Shown here: positions 8,361-17,305 of the stretch, one piece after another
Layout: each line of letters starts with the position of its first letter
Position numbering within the stretch: the first letter of the stretch is position 1
NCBI GenBank assembly: GCA_900771425.1
Contig: CAAGNV010000101.1
Span: 1 to 30,074, forward strand
Direction: 5' to 3'
Source: Bacteroidaceae bacterium
GTDB lineage: Bacteria; Bacteroidota; Bacteroidia; Bacteroidales; Bacteroidaceae
DNA: 30,074 nucleotides
Made by a program: the position numbers and the translations under genes
Notes under the pieces: generated by a model
What the model was told of the DNA's origin: nothing
What the model saw: only the letters and a program-made list of their open reading frames with translations
Databases searched by the model: none

Positions 8361-8465
8361 ACGCACCATAGATCTTCGGGGCTGAAGATTTGGTTCTTAT
8401 CGCCATAAGATCCAAATCTTATCGCCCGAAGAACCAAATCTTCCGACGCTAAGATTTGGCTGCGT
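8361..8465 (-). repeat. Modular hairpin repeat, copy R1
   Basis: Read on the minus strand it begins CGCAGCCAAATCTTAGCG and then TCGGAAGA. It contains three AAGATYYRRWTCTT-type modules in mixed orientation, joined by TCGCC/GGCGA links, and ends with CTATGGTGCGTTTTCC. Copy R2 at 19009-19116 has nearly the same outer arms in the opposite chromosomal orientation. R1 lies about 190 bases beyond the end of the GH43 gene at 8652, oriented with that gene. The rest of 8030-8650 holds no gene that I can support. Confidence 0.75.
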
Positions 8466-8486
8466 CGGCACGAAGACCTGCGAAGT

Positions 8487-8524
8487 GTTAAAATTTAACA
8501 TTGGTTCAGTTAAGATTTAACATT
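8487..8524. repeat. Paired 16-bp AT-rich palindromic repeats
   Basis: GTTAAAATTTAACATT at 8487-8502 and GTTAAGATTTAACATT at 8509-8524 differ at one base and start 22 bases apart, about two helical turns. Each is nearly palindromic (TTAAA/TTTAA). Their role is unknown; a paired protein-binding site is possible. Confidence 0.5.
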
Positions 8525-8605
8525 TGCGGTCGGATGCTTGCCGTAGATTAGGGGAGCAACCGAAAGTTGAATCATGAATGATGTGATGATTCTCGTTTCG
8601 GTTAC

Positions 8606-8663
8606 GTCTGTTCTGTTTGTTCTGTTGCGATGGCTTCTTCTGCCTTTTTTGTCACGCTTTTAT
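8606..8663. repeat. Operon-flanking direct repeat, copy A
   Basis: Begins GTCTGTTCTGTTTGTTCTG, then TTGCGATGGCTT, TCTGCCTTTTTT and GTCACGCTTTT. It matches 17306-17361 over about 57 bases with a handful of changes and one single-base gap. It includes the last 10 bases and stop codon of the GH43 gene at 8652. Confidence 0.85.
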
Positions 8664-10292
8664 TAATCTTGTAGAATACTCAAACCAATCGAAATCGGCA
8701 TAACCCTTCTTGTCCGTCCCCTGCGCAAAGATACCGAGCATTACGCCTGTGAATCCACCGATGACCTCGGTAGAGAGGTAGCGGAAATCCATCTTGCAGA
8801 GTGTCTCGAAGGTTTTGCCATTCTCAGAAATCTGCATGTAATAATAGGCTCCATCGGAACTGATGCGCAGATACGCCTTCTTGTCTTTCAAGGTTATTTC
8901 CTTCTCTGCATGGGTGAGTTCGCCAAGACGGATATTCGGACGTACGACAAACTTCCCACCACGATTCTCAACAATGACATCATAGTGATTGAGTGGAGCC
9001 GCATAAGCCGTGATGCCTGCCAAAGCCCCCTCTTCCAGACGGGAGGCGTCGATTAGTGTAGTGGCTTCGAATTGCTTCTCCGTCTGACGTCTTGCCACAA
9101 AGGTAGGAGAAGTGGCAGCATCGAGCGGAGTAGTGGTTGGGCGAAGACGGAGCCATCCTTTGCGCTCAGAAAGCGAGTAGCATGAATAGTCGGGATTGCC
9201 GATACTCATCCATCCCCAAGGCAAACCGATGGCGCTGTAGCTGTCAGCAGGTACATTGCGTTTCACGTAGTTGAACTCCTCGCGCTCTGGTTCAACCGCC
9301 ATCGTCACTTGTGGCAAGGTCTTGCACTTCATATTGACCGACAAAGTGCCGTTTCCATTCACTACCGGCCAGGCATTCTCATCCCAACGCACAGGAGCAA
9401 GCATTGTCTCGCGCCCCATCACATGCAGCAAGTAGCCGCTTGTGCGATAACCCAGACAGATCATCCACCACGAGGAGTCGGGCGCTTGCACAAGGTCGGC
9501 ATGACCAAGGCCTTGTATCTCGCTGCCTTGCATCTCCATATTGAAGTGAGAGAGGATAGGATTGGCACGGTTCGGTTCGTAAGGACCGAAAAGGGAGCGG
9601 CTGCGGAGGATGTTGACCTGATGCCCATGCTCCGTACCACCTTCGGCAAGCATCATGTAATAGAAACCATCCTTATTGTAGATGTGAGGACCTTCGGGAT
9701 AACGACCTCCAAGACCTGTGCCGAGATGATGAATCGTGCCAAGCTTCTTGCCTGTCTCTATGTCAATCTCGCAAATCTTGATGTCCCCTTCCTTCCAAAG
9801 GAAATATGTCTTATCGCCCTCAAAATAAAGCGTAGGGTCGCAACTTCCGATGGCAAAGTCAATCACTATTGGTTCTGACCACTCGCCTGCAGGATCGTCC
9901 GTCCAGACATAGAAGTGACGGCGTGATGGAAAGACGGTGGTGACCATGTAGAACCGCTTGTTGCGCTCGTTGTAGCGAATGGTTGTGGCATAGACACCTC
10001 CATTTGTCCATCCCAGTTCTGCATTCTGCTGAGAATACAAACCAGATAGGTCGAGCTGTGAACGACGTGTCAGGCAATTGCCCACCTGCTCCCAGTGTAT
10101 CAGGTCTTTACTATGAAATACAGGCACTCCGGGGAAGTATTGAAACGTAGAGTTGACCAGATAGAAGTCATCGCCAGCCCTACAAACCGAAGGGTCGGCA
10201 TGGAAGCCGGGAAGCACTGGATTCTTGTAACCTTGTGCATAAATATTGCTTATTGCGAGCAACAGAATTAGTGTCAGAAATATCTTCTTCAT
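8652..10292 (-). CDS. GH43 beta-xylosidase / alpha-L-arabinofuranosidase, exported
   Basis: 546 residues with a signal peptide (MKKIFLTLILLLAISNIYAQ). The GH43 five-bladed propeller starts at GYKNPVLPGFHADPSV. All three inverting-mechanism acids are visible: base Asp33 (HADPS), pKa-modulating Asp152 (GSCDPTLYF) and acid Glu200 (RYPEGPHIY). Residues about 340-545 form the beta-sandwich domain usual for xylosidase-type GH43 (for example KKGYADFDWFEY near the end). It probably removes xylose or arabinose from xylo-oligosaccharides in the periplasm or at the cell surface; the exact specificity is open. It is the last gene of the operon, 19 bases after GH115. Its final codons fall inside a direct repeat shared with the lipoprotein gene upstream of the operon. 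Confidence 0.92.
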   Translation of the reverse strand: MKKIFLTLILLLAISNIYAQGYKNPVLPGFHADPSVCRAGDDFYLVNSTFQYFPGVPVFHSKDLIHWEQVGNCLTRRSQLDLSGLYSQQNAELGWTNGGVYATTIRYNERNKRFYMVTTVFPSRRHFYVWTDDPAGEWSEPIVIDFAIGSCDPTLYFEGDKTYFLWKEGDIKICEIDIETGKKLGTIHHLGTGLGGRYPEGPHIYNKDGFYYMMLAEGGTEHGHQVNILRSRSLFGPYEPNRANPILSHFNMEMQGSEIQGLGHADLVQAPDSSWWMICLGYRTSGYLLHVMGRETMLAPVRWDENAWPVVNGNGTLSVNMKCKTLPQVTMAVEPEREEFNYVKRNVPADSYSAIGLPWGWMSIGNPDYSCYSLSERKGWLRLRPTTTPLDAATSPTFVARRQTEKQFEATTLIDASRLEEGALAGITAYAAPLNHYDVIVENRGGKFVVRPNIRLGELTHAEKEITLKDKKAYLRISSDGAYYYMQISENGKTFETLCKMDFRYLSTEVIGGFTGVMLGIFAQGTDKKGYADFDWFEYSTRLIKA

Positions 10293-10311
10293 ATCATATT
10301 CTTTCTAAGTG

Positions 10312-12783
10312 TTATTCTTTTCCATGATACGATGGATGCTCATTGTCGGGATTGATGACGAGCTTTTCCACCACTATCTCTGGGTCAATCATCACGACCT
10401 TTAACGTGTGAGTGCCCTCAGAAGGTATGTTGAGGTCGATGCTGAGCCAACGGAGATTGTCGAACACCTCGCTGCGCATACGTTGACGGAAACCTGAGAG
10501 ATAGATGTCACTTGCTGGTTGTGGCAGTGGTTTCAGAATATTTGAGCGGGCAATGTTCTCCTTTGTGTATTCATTGAATGTATCAACATAGCCTTGTCGG
10601 GCATCGATGGTTTGCATCTCGCCATTGTCTATGCGAATGCCGATGCGAAGACCTCGGCCTGGATTGATGTCGTTGGTAGGCAATATGCCAAGGGCAAGTT
10701 TCTGCTTGCCGGATTTTGTAAAGTCAACATCATACTCCAATGTCGCACCATCACCTTCTGGACGGCTCTGAGCTGTAACTGGTTCAATACCCATATCACC
10801 TTTGCCTCGTCCAAGACCAGGAAGGAATGTCCATTGGGCATCATCTGTTTTTGTTCTGCGTGTGTAGTCATGTGCCATGATGGCAATCTCGTTGGGTTCA
10901 GCAAGGACCTTGTCCTTGTCGTGTGGTTCGTTTGCCTTAGGGAGTGTATTGTCATTAGGCATTGACCATTGGCGATAACCGATATGTTTGTCGAGCATCA
11001 TGCCATCCCATTTGCCACCAGCTATTTCCTTATTATATTTATAGGTCATCTGCTTGTCACGCTCAAAAAGCGTCTGCATGGTCAGTGTGTCGCCCATCGT
11101 GGCAGCAAGGTAAATCTTAGCTACTCCAGCACTTCCCACTGCTGGGTATTCCACAAGCTGATAGTAAGCGTCCTGCATCTCGGCAGGCAATTTCTTGCTA
11201 AGTGCAAGGGCTCGCTTCTCAAGTTCGTCCCAACGCTCATACATCCTCTGTGCCTCACCTGTCTCCACGCTGTAGATGCCCACACGTTGCACCTCTGGCT
11301 TGCGCTCAAGGTTCATCTTTGAATACTCCGTCACGATGTCGGCAATCTCGTGAGCATACTCGCCACCGAAGATGCTTCGTGCCCAATCTACCATGTACTG
11401 ATCAATCTTGTCGGCAGGATAAGCATCCGGATTCCAGGCATAGCGCATGATGAAGTCGATAGGCATTTCCTTTGGCTTGAGGTCGCCAACATTGATTATC
11501 CAGATGCGGTCAATGCCTGTCTGATAGGCGAGGTTCAACTGTTCACGTATCTTGGCAGCCGTAGTGGCGTTCACCCAACGGTCGTTCCAAGGACCACCGT
11601 TCATGTCTATGTGATAGTACATTCCCATGCCACCCTTGCGAGTGCGCTCCTTTTCAGGTCCTGTACGGCGAATGTAACCCCAGTTGTTGTCGCAGAAGAG
11701 TAGGGTGACATCATCAGGAACGGTAAAACCGGCATCGTAGTATCGCTGCACCTCGGTGAAGATTGCCCAAAGTTGTGGCACTTCGCTTGCTGGTTTCTTA
11801 TAGACACGTTCGATAATCTCACGTTGACCTTCAACCACATCCTTGAGAGTCTTCATGTTGTCCTCGTCATTGCCCTTGCCCATTGCTACGTCTCCATCGC
11901 CACGCATACCGATGGTGATGAGGTTGTCAAAGTTCTTGTTGCGTTCCAGCCCTTCCTCAAAGAAGCGGTCAAGGTTGGCTTTGTTTGTCGAGTAATCCCA
12001 CTCCCCAATGCTATCCTTGCGATAGACGTATTCTTTGTGGGCACGCATCATTGGCTCATGGTGCGATGTTCCCATCACTATGCCCATATCATCTGCCATC
12101 TGAGGCGAGAGGGTATCGTCCTCGTTGAAGCGGCTGTCCCACATTGCAGGCCAGAAGTAGTTGGCTTTCAATCGCAGCATGAGTTCGAAGATGCGAGCGT
12201 ATGCCTTGGAGTTGATGCCGCCAAACTGATTTTTGCACCATGTGCCGAATGAAGGCCATTCGTCATTGATGAAGATACCACGATATTTCACTTTAGGCTC
12301 TCCGTCGGTATGACATCCGCTCTTTGCAAAAAGCCTGTCATGCTTGGTAATTGGAACATCTGCCATCCAGTACCAAGGCGAAACACCTATCTGCTGCGAG
12401 AGTTCATATATGCCGTAGATGGTGCCCCGCTTGTCCGATCCAAGTATTACGAGCTTGCCATTGTCCGTAAAGATGAGGTACTGCTCCCACTTGCCTTCGA
12501 GTTGCTCCGACTGCTGCTTGTATTTCTTTGCCCATTTGCTCTTTCCGACAGTACCTACAACTATTGGAGCAGATTCGCTTCCTGTTACAGCCTTTAAGTC
12601 TTGCCTGAGGTTGCGGACGGCGATATGCACTCCTTTCCAATCCTGAGGGTCGTATGTTATGGTGTCAGCCTTCCCCGTCAGTTCTACATCTGTAGCTGCA
12701 TGGCGCTTGAATGTGATGAAATCTGAGGCTTGTACTACTGAAGTACAAATGGCACAAACCATAATGCAGAGTATCTTCTTCAT
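10312..12783 (-). CDS. GH115 xylan alpha-1,2-glucuronidase, exported
   Basis: 823 residues, normal for GH115, with a signal peptide (MKKILCIMVCAICTSVVQAS). The N-terminal domain carries IVVGTVGKS and the LVILGSDKRGTIYGIYELS segment. The catalytic barrel follows with KYRGIFINDEWPSFG, RLKANYFWPAMWDS, GTSHHEPMMR and ITIGMRGDGD, all typical of the family. A helical region and a C-terminal sandwich (ending in EKLVINPDNEHPSYHGKE) complete it. GH115 enzymes remove glucuronic acid or 4-O-methylglucuronic acid from internal xylose units of polymeric xylan. Together with the GH43 enzymes this points to glucurono(arabino)xylan as the target. A 157-base gap separates it from the GH29 gene upstream; no exact promoter box is visible in it. 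Confidence 0.94.
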   Translation of the reverse strand: MKKILCIMVCAICTSVVQASDFITFKRHAATDVELTGKADTITYDPQDWKGVHIAVRNLRQDLKAVTGSESAPIVVGTVGKSKWAKKYKQQSEQLEGKWEQYLIFTDNGKLVILGSDKRGTIYGIYELSQQIGVSPWYWMADVPITKHDRLFAKSGCHTDGEPKVKYRGIFINDEWPSFGTWCKNQFGGINSKAYARIFELMLRLKANYFWPAMWDSRFNEDDTLSPQMADDMGIVMGTSHHEPMMRAHKEYVYRKDSIGEWDYSTNKANLDRFFEEGLERNKNFDNLITIGMRGDGDVAMGKGNDEDNMKTLKDVVEGQREIIERVYKKPASEVPQLWAIFTEVQRYYDAGFTVPDDVTLLFCDNNWGYIRRTGPEKERTRKGGMGMYYHIDMNGGPWNDRWVNATTAAKIREQLNLAYQTGIDRIWIINVGDLKPKEMPIDFIMRYAWNPDAYPADKIDQYMVDWARSIFGGEYAHEIADIVTEYSKMNLERKPEVQRVGIYSVETGEAQRMYERWDELEKRALALSKKLPAEMQDAYYQLVEYPAVGSAGVAKIYLAATMGDTLTMQTLFERDKQMTYKYNKEIAGGKWDGMMLDKHIGYRQWSMPNDNTLPKANEPHDKDKVLAEPNEIAIMAHDYTRRTKTDDAQWTFLPGLGRGKGDMGIEPVTAQSRPEGDGATLEYDVDFTKSGKQKLALGILPTNDINPGRGLRIGIRIDNGEMQTIDARQGYVDTFNEYTKENIARSNILKPLPQPASDIYLSGFRQRMRSEVFDNLRWLSIDLNIPSEGTHTLKVVMIDPEIVVEKLVINPDNEHPSYHGKE

Positions 12784-12940
12784 AATAATATTAAGTTATG
12801 TTATACAAGTTTCGCTTTAAACATTTAGTTGAAAAGTAGTCAGGAAATAGTAGTTGAGTCGGGCGGATGTGACAAAGTCTGCAAGTCGGCATCCATGAGT
12901 AAACTGTCGAACCGCTGTGATTATGTTGGCTGATGCATCT

Positions 12941-14926
12941 TTATTCAATCTTCAAGGCATCAACGGCAATGGTGCCTTCCAGATTGACGAGTTCCAGGGT
13001 GTGCTTGCCTTTTTTGAGTTTGTTGGAGGTGAAGACCACCTGTTGGGCTTTGCGTTCTGTGCCTTTGTGGAAAGCTACCTCACCACACGCCTTGCCGTCT
13101 GTCACAATCTGCATCCTGCCTTCATGTTCGCCTGTTGGGGCAATGATGCTGATGCGCTTGCCTGAAAAAGGTACTGACCACCGATCGCCCACTTGATCGC
13201 TGAAAGAGATGTCGTTGTTGAAGTCGCCTGTGCCCTTGCCTGTCGTGCGATTCCATCCGTAGGTCTGTACGCCTGGGTCATCATCGTTGAACCATGTCTT
13301 GTCGTGAGTGATGCGCAGCACCTTGAAGCCTTGTGCCAATTCTTGATTGGTGATGCCTTGGGTGACGGATTGTTTTATCTGTACTGTCAAGCCCTCGGCA
13401 CTTTGTTTGAATGGGATAGACCGTCCGTTTTCCAGCATCTCCACCTTAAGGATTTTACCTACGGAAGGGGATTGGGTTGAGAGTGGCTGAAGGACAATGT
13501 CTTCAGTTGCAGGGGGCAGGATAGTGGCATAGATGTATCCGCCTTGGCGAGTGTAGATGACATGTTCGTTACCCCATACATCAAAAGGACGGGCACTGTA
13601 GATGGCTTCGCTGTTAATCTCTATCCACCGGCCGAAGTCCAGACATATCTGCCTCGCTTCGGGGTCGATGTCGCCACGCCCATGCTGTGTGATGTTGAGC
13701 AGTAGGCATCCGTTGCGTGAAACATTCTGCATCAGTCGGGTGACGATTTCCGATGCGCTGCGGTACCGTGCACCTTGTTGGTAGTGCCATTCCTGCAGGC
13801 TCACCTCTGTCTGGAAGGGGAAGGCCATGATGTCGTCCTCGGTGTAGAGTTCTGTACTCTTTACCAGTGAGCGGTCTACTATATTGACCATCTCCGGGTT
13901 ACGCTGAAAACTGTTGTAGCGGCCACCAACCCCCTTGAAGGTAGCCACCACCTCACGGTTTCCCGACTTGCGCTTCGATGCAATGTTGTAGAAGTTGGCT
14001 ATGATCTGTGGTGTGAGCCGTCCCAGTCCCATATTGATGCCCAGGTCTTCCTGAGAATCTCCGGCATGGTCGTCAAAGTAAATCATGTCGGGCTGATAGC
14101 GTCGTATGGCGTCATCTACACGCCACATGAACTGGTTGGCGAAGGGACTATCCAGTGAGTTGCGTCCATTGTGGTGCTCGGGTCCATATAGGTCTTGAGG
14201 ATCCATGCCTTTCCACCATTTTTCCGTGCCGTCAGCATTGGGTTTGTAGCCGTCTTCAAGTGTCAGCATGGCATCGTAGGGAACGCCTTTCTTGTCGCCA
14301 TTCTTGTCGCTGGTATAGCGAACCGTCATGAACTGTCCCCAAGTGCGGGCTGGGGTATTGTGGAAACCTATGCCGAAGGGCATGTCATAGCGGCGGGCAG
14401 TCTCTGCCCAGATACCCACGATGTCCTGATTGGGTCCCACATTCACTGAATTCCATGGTTGGTATTTACTGTCCCAGCAGTCGAAGTTGTCATGATGGTT
14501 TCCCATAGCGAGGAAGTACCGTGCCCCCATTTTCCGATAGAGTTGCATCAGTTCATCGGGGTTCCATCTGTCTGTCTTCCAGTCACGGCACAGTTCCTTG
14601 TAACCATATTCCGAAGGATGACCGTAGTGCTCTCGGTGGTAACGTGCCTGGGGGTGTCCCTCTATGTAGATGCTTCGTGCATACCAGTCGCCATCCTCTG
14701 CCATTGATTGCGGATCCCAGTGCGACCATGCCCCGAGTTTAGCTTCACGCCACCAGGCCGGCACATTGTACCGTCGGCTCAGATTGTCCCATGCCGTGGT
14801 GTAGTCACCTTGTTCTATGGGCAATGGCGGGAGGTTCCAAATGTCCTGTACCCCTTCTTTACTCTCCTGTGCAGAAATGCTGCCGATGGGGAGTGATAGC
14901 CATAGGATAAGCAGTATCTTCTTCAT
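12941..14926 (-). CDS. GH29 alpha-L-fucosidase (or alpha-L-galactosidase), exported
   Basis: 661 residues with a signal peptide (MKKILLILWLSLPIGSISAQ). The GH29 barrel shows WWREAKLGAWSHWDPQS, the substrate-binding GNHHDNFDCWDS (about 143-152) and the nucleophile region MIYFDDHAG (Asp285/286). NVSRNGCLLLNI follows later, which is usual for GH29. Residues about 540-661 form a carbohydrate-binding-like sandwich (TWFNDDDPGVQTYGW to LEGTIAVDALKIE). It releases alpha-L-fucose. Because it sits with GH115 and GH43, L-galactose on complex xylans is a reasonable alternative substrate; that is inference. The stop codon lies 18 bases... downstream genes follow after a 157-base gap, and the mutarotase gene upstream ends 17 bases before its start. 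Confidence 0.9.
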   Translation of the reverse strand: MKKILLILWLSLPIGSISAQESKEGVQDIWNLPPLPIEQGDYTTAWDNLSRRYNVPAWWREAKLGAWSHWDPQSMAEDGDWYARSIYIEGHPQARYHREHYGHPSEYGYKELCRDWKTDRWNPDELMQLYRKMGARYFLAMGNHHDNFDCWDSKYQPWNSVNVGPNQDIVGIWAETARRYDMPFGIGFHNTPARTWGQFMTVRYTSDKNGDKKGVPYDAMLTLEDGYKPNADGTEKWWKGMDPQDLYGPEHHNGRNSLDSPFANQFMWRVDDAIRRYQPDMIYFDDHAGDSQEDLGINMGLGRLTPQIIANFYNIASKRKSGNREVVATFKGVGGRYNSFQRNPEMVNIVDRSLVKSTELYTEDDIMAFPFQTEVSLQEWHYQQGARYRSASEIVTRLMQNVSRNGCLLLNITQHGRGDIDPEARQICLDFGRWIEINSEAIYSARPFDVWGNEHVIYTRQGGYIYATILPPATEDIVLQPLSTQSPSVGKILKVEMLENGRSIPFKQSAEGLTVQIKQSVTQGITNQELAQGFKVLRITHDKTWFNDDDPGVQTYGWNRTTGKGTGDFNNDISFSDQVGDRWSVPFSGKRISIIAPTGEHEGRMQIVTDGKACGEVAFHKGTERKAQQVVFTSNKLKKGKHTLELVNLEGTIAVDALKIE

Positions 14927-14943
14927 TTCGTGACAGGTTGATG

Positions 14944-15336
14944 TTATTCATTTTCATAAATATGGAAAATCCTTTCCATCAACTGCCACTTTCCGTCAGA
15001 TGTGTCGTCGGGATTGCATTCCTGATATTCTGCTACGGTATGCTCCCATTCATCCTGCCGAGGCAGGGTGGCAAGTCGCGCCATCGACGCATTCCAGTCG
15101 AAGTCCTCGGGAGTTTCGACAATCATGAACAGAAGGTTCTCGTATCTGTAGATTTCCATCTCAAGGATACCAACCTCCCTTATTCCGTCGCGAATTTCCT
15201 TCCAGTGCTTCTCCTTGCTGTGCAGTGCCACATACTTCTTGATACCCTCGCTGTCATTCTTTAATTTAAGCGTTTGGCAATACCTCTTTGTCTTACCTGT
15301 AAAGTGCTCAACTTTATAAGAAAATACTTGTTCCAT
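14944..15336 (-). CDS. RhaM-type L-sugar mutarotase (L-rhamnose mutarotase family)
   Basis: 130 residues, somewhat longer than E. coli RhaM (about 104) because of an N-terminal extension (MEQVFSYKVEHFTGKTK). The family core is visible: RYCQTLKLKND, then the YVALHSKEKHW segment with the expected histidine, GIREVGILEMEIYRYENLLFMIVE, and a C-terminal WQLMERIFHIYENE. There is no signal peptide, so it acts in the cytoplasm, interconverting the anomers of an L-6-deoxy sugar. Next to a GH29 gene the substrate may be L-fucose or L-galactose rather than rhamnose. It lies between the GH29 gene (17-base gap) and the GH29 remnant (25-base gap). Confidence 0.85.
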   Translation of the reverse strand: MEQVFSYKVEHFTGKTKRYCQTLKLKNDSEGIKKYVALHSKEKHWKEIRDGIREVGILEMEIYRYENLLFMIVETPEDFDWNASMARLATLPRQDEWEHTVAEYQECNPDDTSDGKWQLMERIFHIYENE

Positions 15337-15361
15337 GTTTTTACTTTGTCGTTTTATATTA

Positions 15362-15693
15362 TTACTCAGTTATTATTTCAATGTCGTCATACGCTGCTCT
15401 TTCGCCGGCATTCATGCTTTCGGCATCGATGCGAAGTAACCCTGAGTTGACAGGATTGATGCTTACGCTTTGCCATATAGGGTTGTTGACGATGTTGGAG
15501 AATTCTCCTTCGCTGATGCGCTTCCACTCGCCTTCCGTCATTGCCCAGAAAGAATAGCGGGTGATGATGCCCTTTGCTCCATGTCCTGCAATGCAATCTG
15601 ATCCTTGCTCGGTGTTGGTTCAACAACCTTCTGTGCAAAGGACATTGACGAAATAATGGCAAAGGCTGCCAAAGTGATTAGTCTTTTATACAT
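15362..15693 (-). pseudogene. GH29-like fucosidase remnant lacking the catalytic domain
   Basis: From the ATG at 15693 the frame reads a signal peptide (MYKRLITLAAFAIISSMSFAQ) and then KVVEPTPSKDQIALQDME. This resembles the start of a GH29 mature enzyme, where a WQDMELG-type sequence leads into the barrel. That frame stops soon after. In the +1 frame, from about 15570 down to a TAA at 15362, it reads GIITRYSFWAMTEGEWK, then EFSNIVNNPIWQ and AAYDDIEIITE. This looks like the C-terminal discoidin-like module of GH29 enzymes. The roughly 300-400 residues between are gone and the frames do not match, so no active enzyme is made. It lies 5 bases after the GH43 stop. The family assignment is from motif memory only. 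Confidence 0.7.
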
Positions 15694-15698
15694 ATTAT

Positions 15699-17243
15699 TC
15701 ATTTACTTAGTCCTTCTTGTGTCAGCGGAATGAACTGTATAGTTCCGTCACTGTTGAAGTGCATGTGTTCGGCACATACGCTGCGACGGCAGTCGCCGCC
15801 TGGCTGACCGTTCAGATTGTATGAGCCGTCGTGATAGATGTAGTACCACTTGCCCTTGAACTGAATTACGGAAGGATGGATTGTGAATCCGCGGTTGGCA
15901 GAAGTGCTGACGAATCCTCGGTATGTCCAAGGTCCCTCGATGGATTCGGCTGTGCTGTATGCCATCTGTTCGGGTTGTACGCCTGGTGCATCGCTGGCAT
16001 ATACATTATAATATAGTTTACCCCGCTTGAAGAGCCATGGACCTTCGGAGTAGTTGCGCAGTGGCACCTTGCGAATCTCACCGTCAAGTTCTATCATGTT
16101 CTTCTTCAGCTTCACCATGTAGCAGTCGCCATTGCCCCATGCCATCCACGGAGTGCCATCATCGTCAATGAGTACCGTAGGGTCGATGTCGGCATTGCCA
16201 CGGTGGGAGTCGGGAGTCATCTTGTCGGTGATGAGAGGTGTGCCGTCGGTTCGGGCAGGACGGAACGGACCGGTAGGGGAGTCGCTTACGGCTACATCTA
16301 TTGCATGTTCATGGTTGTCGGTGCGGTCGAGTGTGACGTAATAGTAGAACTTGCCACTCGCTTCCACCACTTGCCCTGCCCATGCTCCGTTAGGCGAAGC
16401 ATAAGGGAAGTCACTGGCTTTAAGCGCAACACCATGCGACTTCCAGTGTATCATGTCGGTCGAAGAATAGCAGAGCCAGTGTGGCATGTAGAACCATCCG
16501 CCCACTCCTGCCTTGTCTTCACCAACGTATGCATAGACAGTATTGCCAACTACGGTGAATGCAGGGTCGGCGGTGAAACAATCAGTAAAGATTGGATTCT
16601 GTCCCTCTACACGCGGCAATGGCTCACCGCTGATGCTGAGGTTGCGTATGCTGCCTTGTCGAACTTGAAGCGCATTGGGGAAACCGCCTGGATAACCATG
16701 GCCAATAACCCATGTCGTGGCGTTGTGGCGCAGTGCCTTGCCTGGGTAAGTGAGCGAAGCCGAACTGCCATCCACGGTGAGCGTGATGGTAGAGGTTTTC
16801 TTCTTATCATCATACTTTGACGATGCCGTCACCTCGTACCACTTGTCCTTCTGAACCTCTTCTCCTGCCCAGAGCCGATGAGGGTTCTCGTCCTTGTCTA
16901 TGACTTCAACGAAAAACCGTTGTGCTGTATTGTCATATCCAAGTGAAATATCACCATTGAGCGAGTTCTTGCCGATGAGGTGACTTGCCTTTCCCTCTTT
17001 GCAGACGAACACTTGCTCTGTGCCGAGAGTGCCGCATTTCAGTTCTGCTTTTACTGTCCAGCACTTCTGCCAGTCGGCATACACCAATGGGTGGTTTCCG
17101 TCAAGTTTATATTCGCTTACATTAAGTTTCAACTCGTTGTTTGGATTAAAGTCCTTAATTTTCCAGTCGGAAAGTGTGTATTGTGCTGATGCTGTCAAAG
17201 CGTATGAAAGCGCGATGACAATTGGTAAAACTCTTTTGTTCAT
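15699..17243 (-). CDS. LamG-like domain + GH43 glycosidase, exported
   Basis: 514 residues with a signal peptide (MNKRVLPIVIALSYALTASAQ). Residues about 22-207 form a concanavalin/LamG-like sandwich (KLDGNHPLVYADWQKCWTV, later WVIGHGYPGGFPNALQV and SIRNLSISGEPLP). The GH43 propeller follows with base Asp226 (FTADPAF), modulator Asp354 (ADIDPTVLIDDDGTPWMAWG) and acid Glu400 (NYSEGPWLF). The C-terminus (CAEHMHFNSDGTIQFIPLTQEG) is usual for arabinan/arabinoxylan-acting GH43 subfamilies. Alpha-L-arabinofuranosidase or xylosidase activity is likely. It is the first gene of the operon and follows a 102-base gap that includes the upstream copy of the flanking repeat. Confidence 0.9.
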   Translation of the reverse strand: MNKRVLPIVIALSYALTASAQYTLSDWKIKDFNPNNELKLNVSEYKLDGNHPLVYADWQKCWTVKAELKCGTLGTEQVFVCKEGKASHLIGKNSLNGDISLGYDNTAQRFFVEVIDKDENPHRLWAGEEVQKDKWYEVTASSKYDDKKKTSTITLTVDGSSASLTYPGKALRHNATTWVIGHGYPGGFPNALQVRQGSIRNLSISGEPLPRVEGQNPIFTDCFTADPAFTVVGNTVYAYVGEDKAGVGGWFYMPHWLCYSSTDMIHWKSHGVALKASDFPYASPNGAWAGQVVEASGKFYYYVTLDRTDNHEHAIDVAVSDSPTGPFRPARTDGTPLITDKMTPDSHRGNADIDPTVLIDDDGTPWMAWGNGDCYMVKLKKNMIELDGEIRKVPLRNYSEGPWLFKRGKLYYNVYASDAPGVQPEQMAYSTAESIEGPWTYRGFVSTSANRGFTIHPSVIQFKGKWYYIYHDGSYNLNGQPGGDCRRSVCAEHMHFNSDGTIQFIPLTQEGLSK

Positions 17244-17305
17244 AAATTTATTGTTACTCAGATATTATTCAACTTTCGCTGGGGCTTTGCTTTTGCTCAG
17301 TTTCA

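Noticed and set aside
8121..12815. Shared ATACAAGTTTCGCT at about 8120 and 12803
   Set aside because: A single 14-base match in 30 kb is close to what chance gives, and neither site is at a consistent distance from a gene start.
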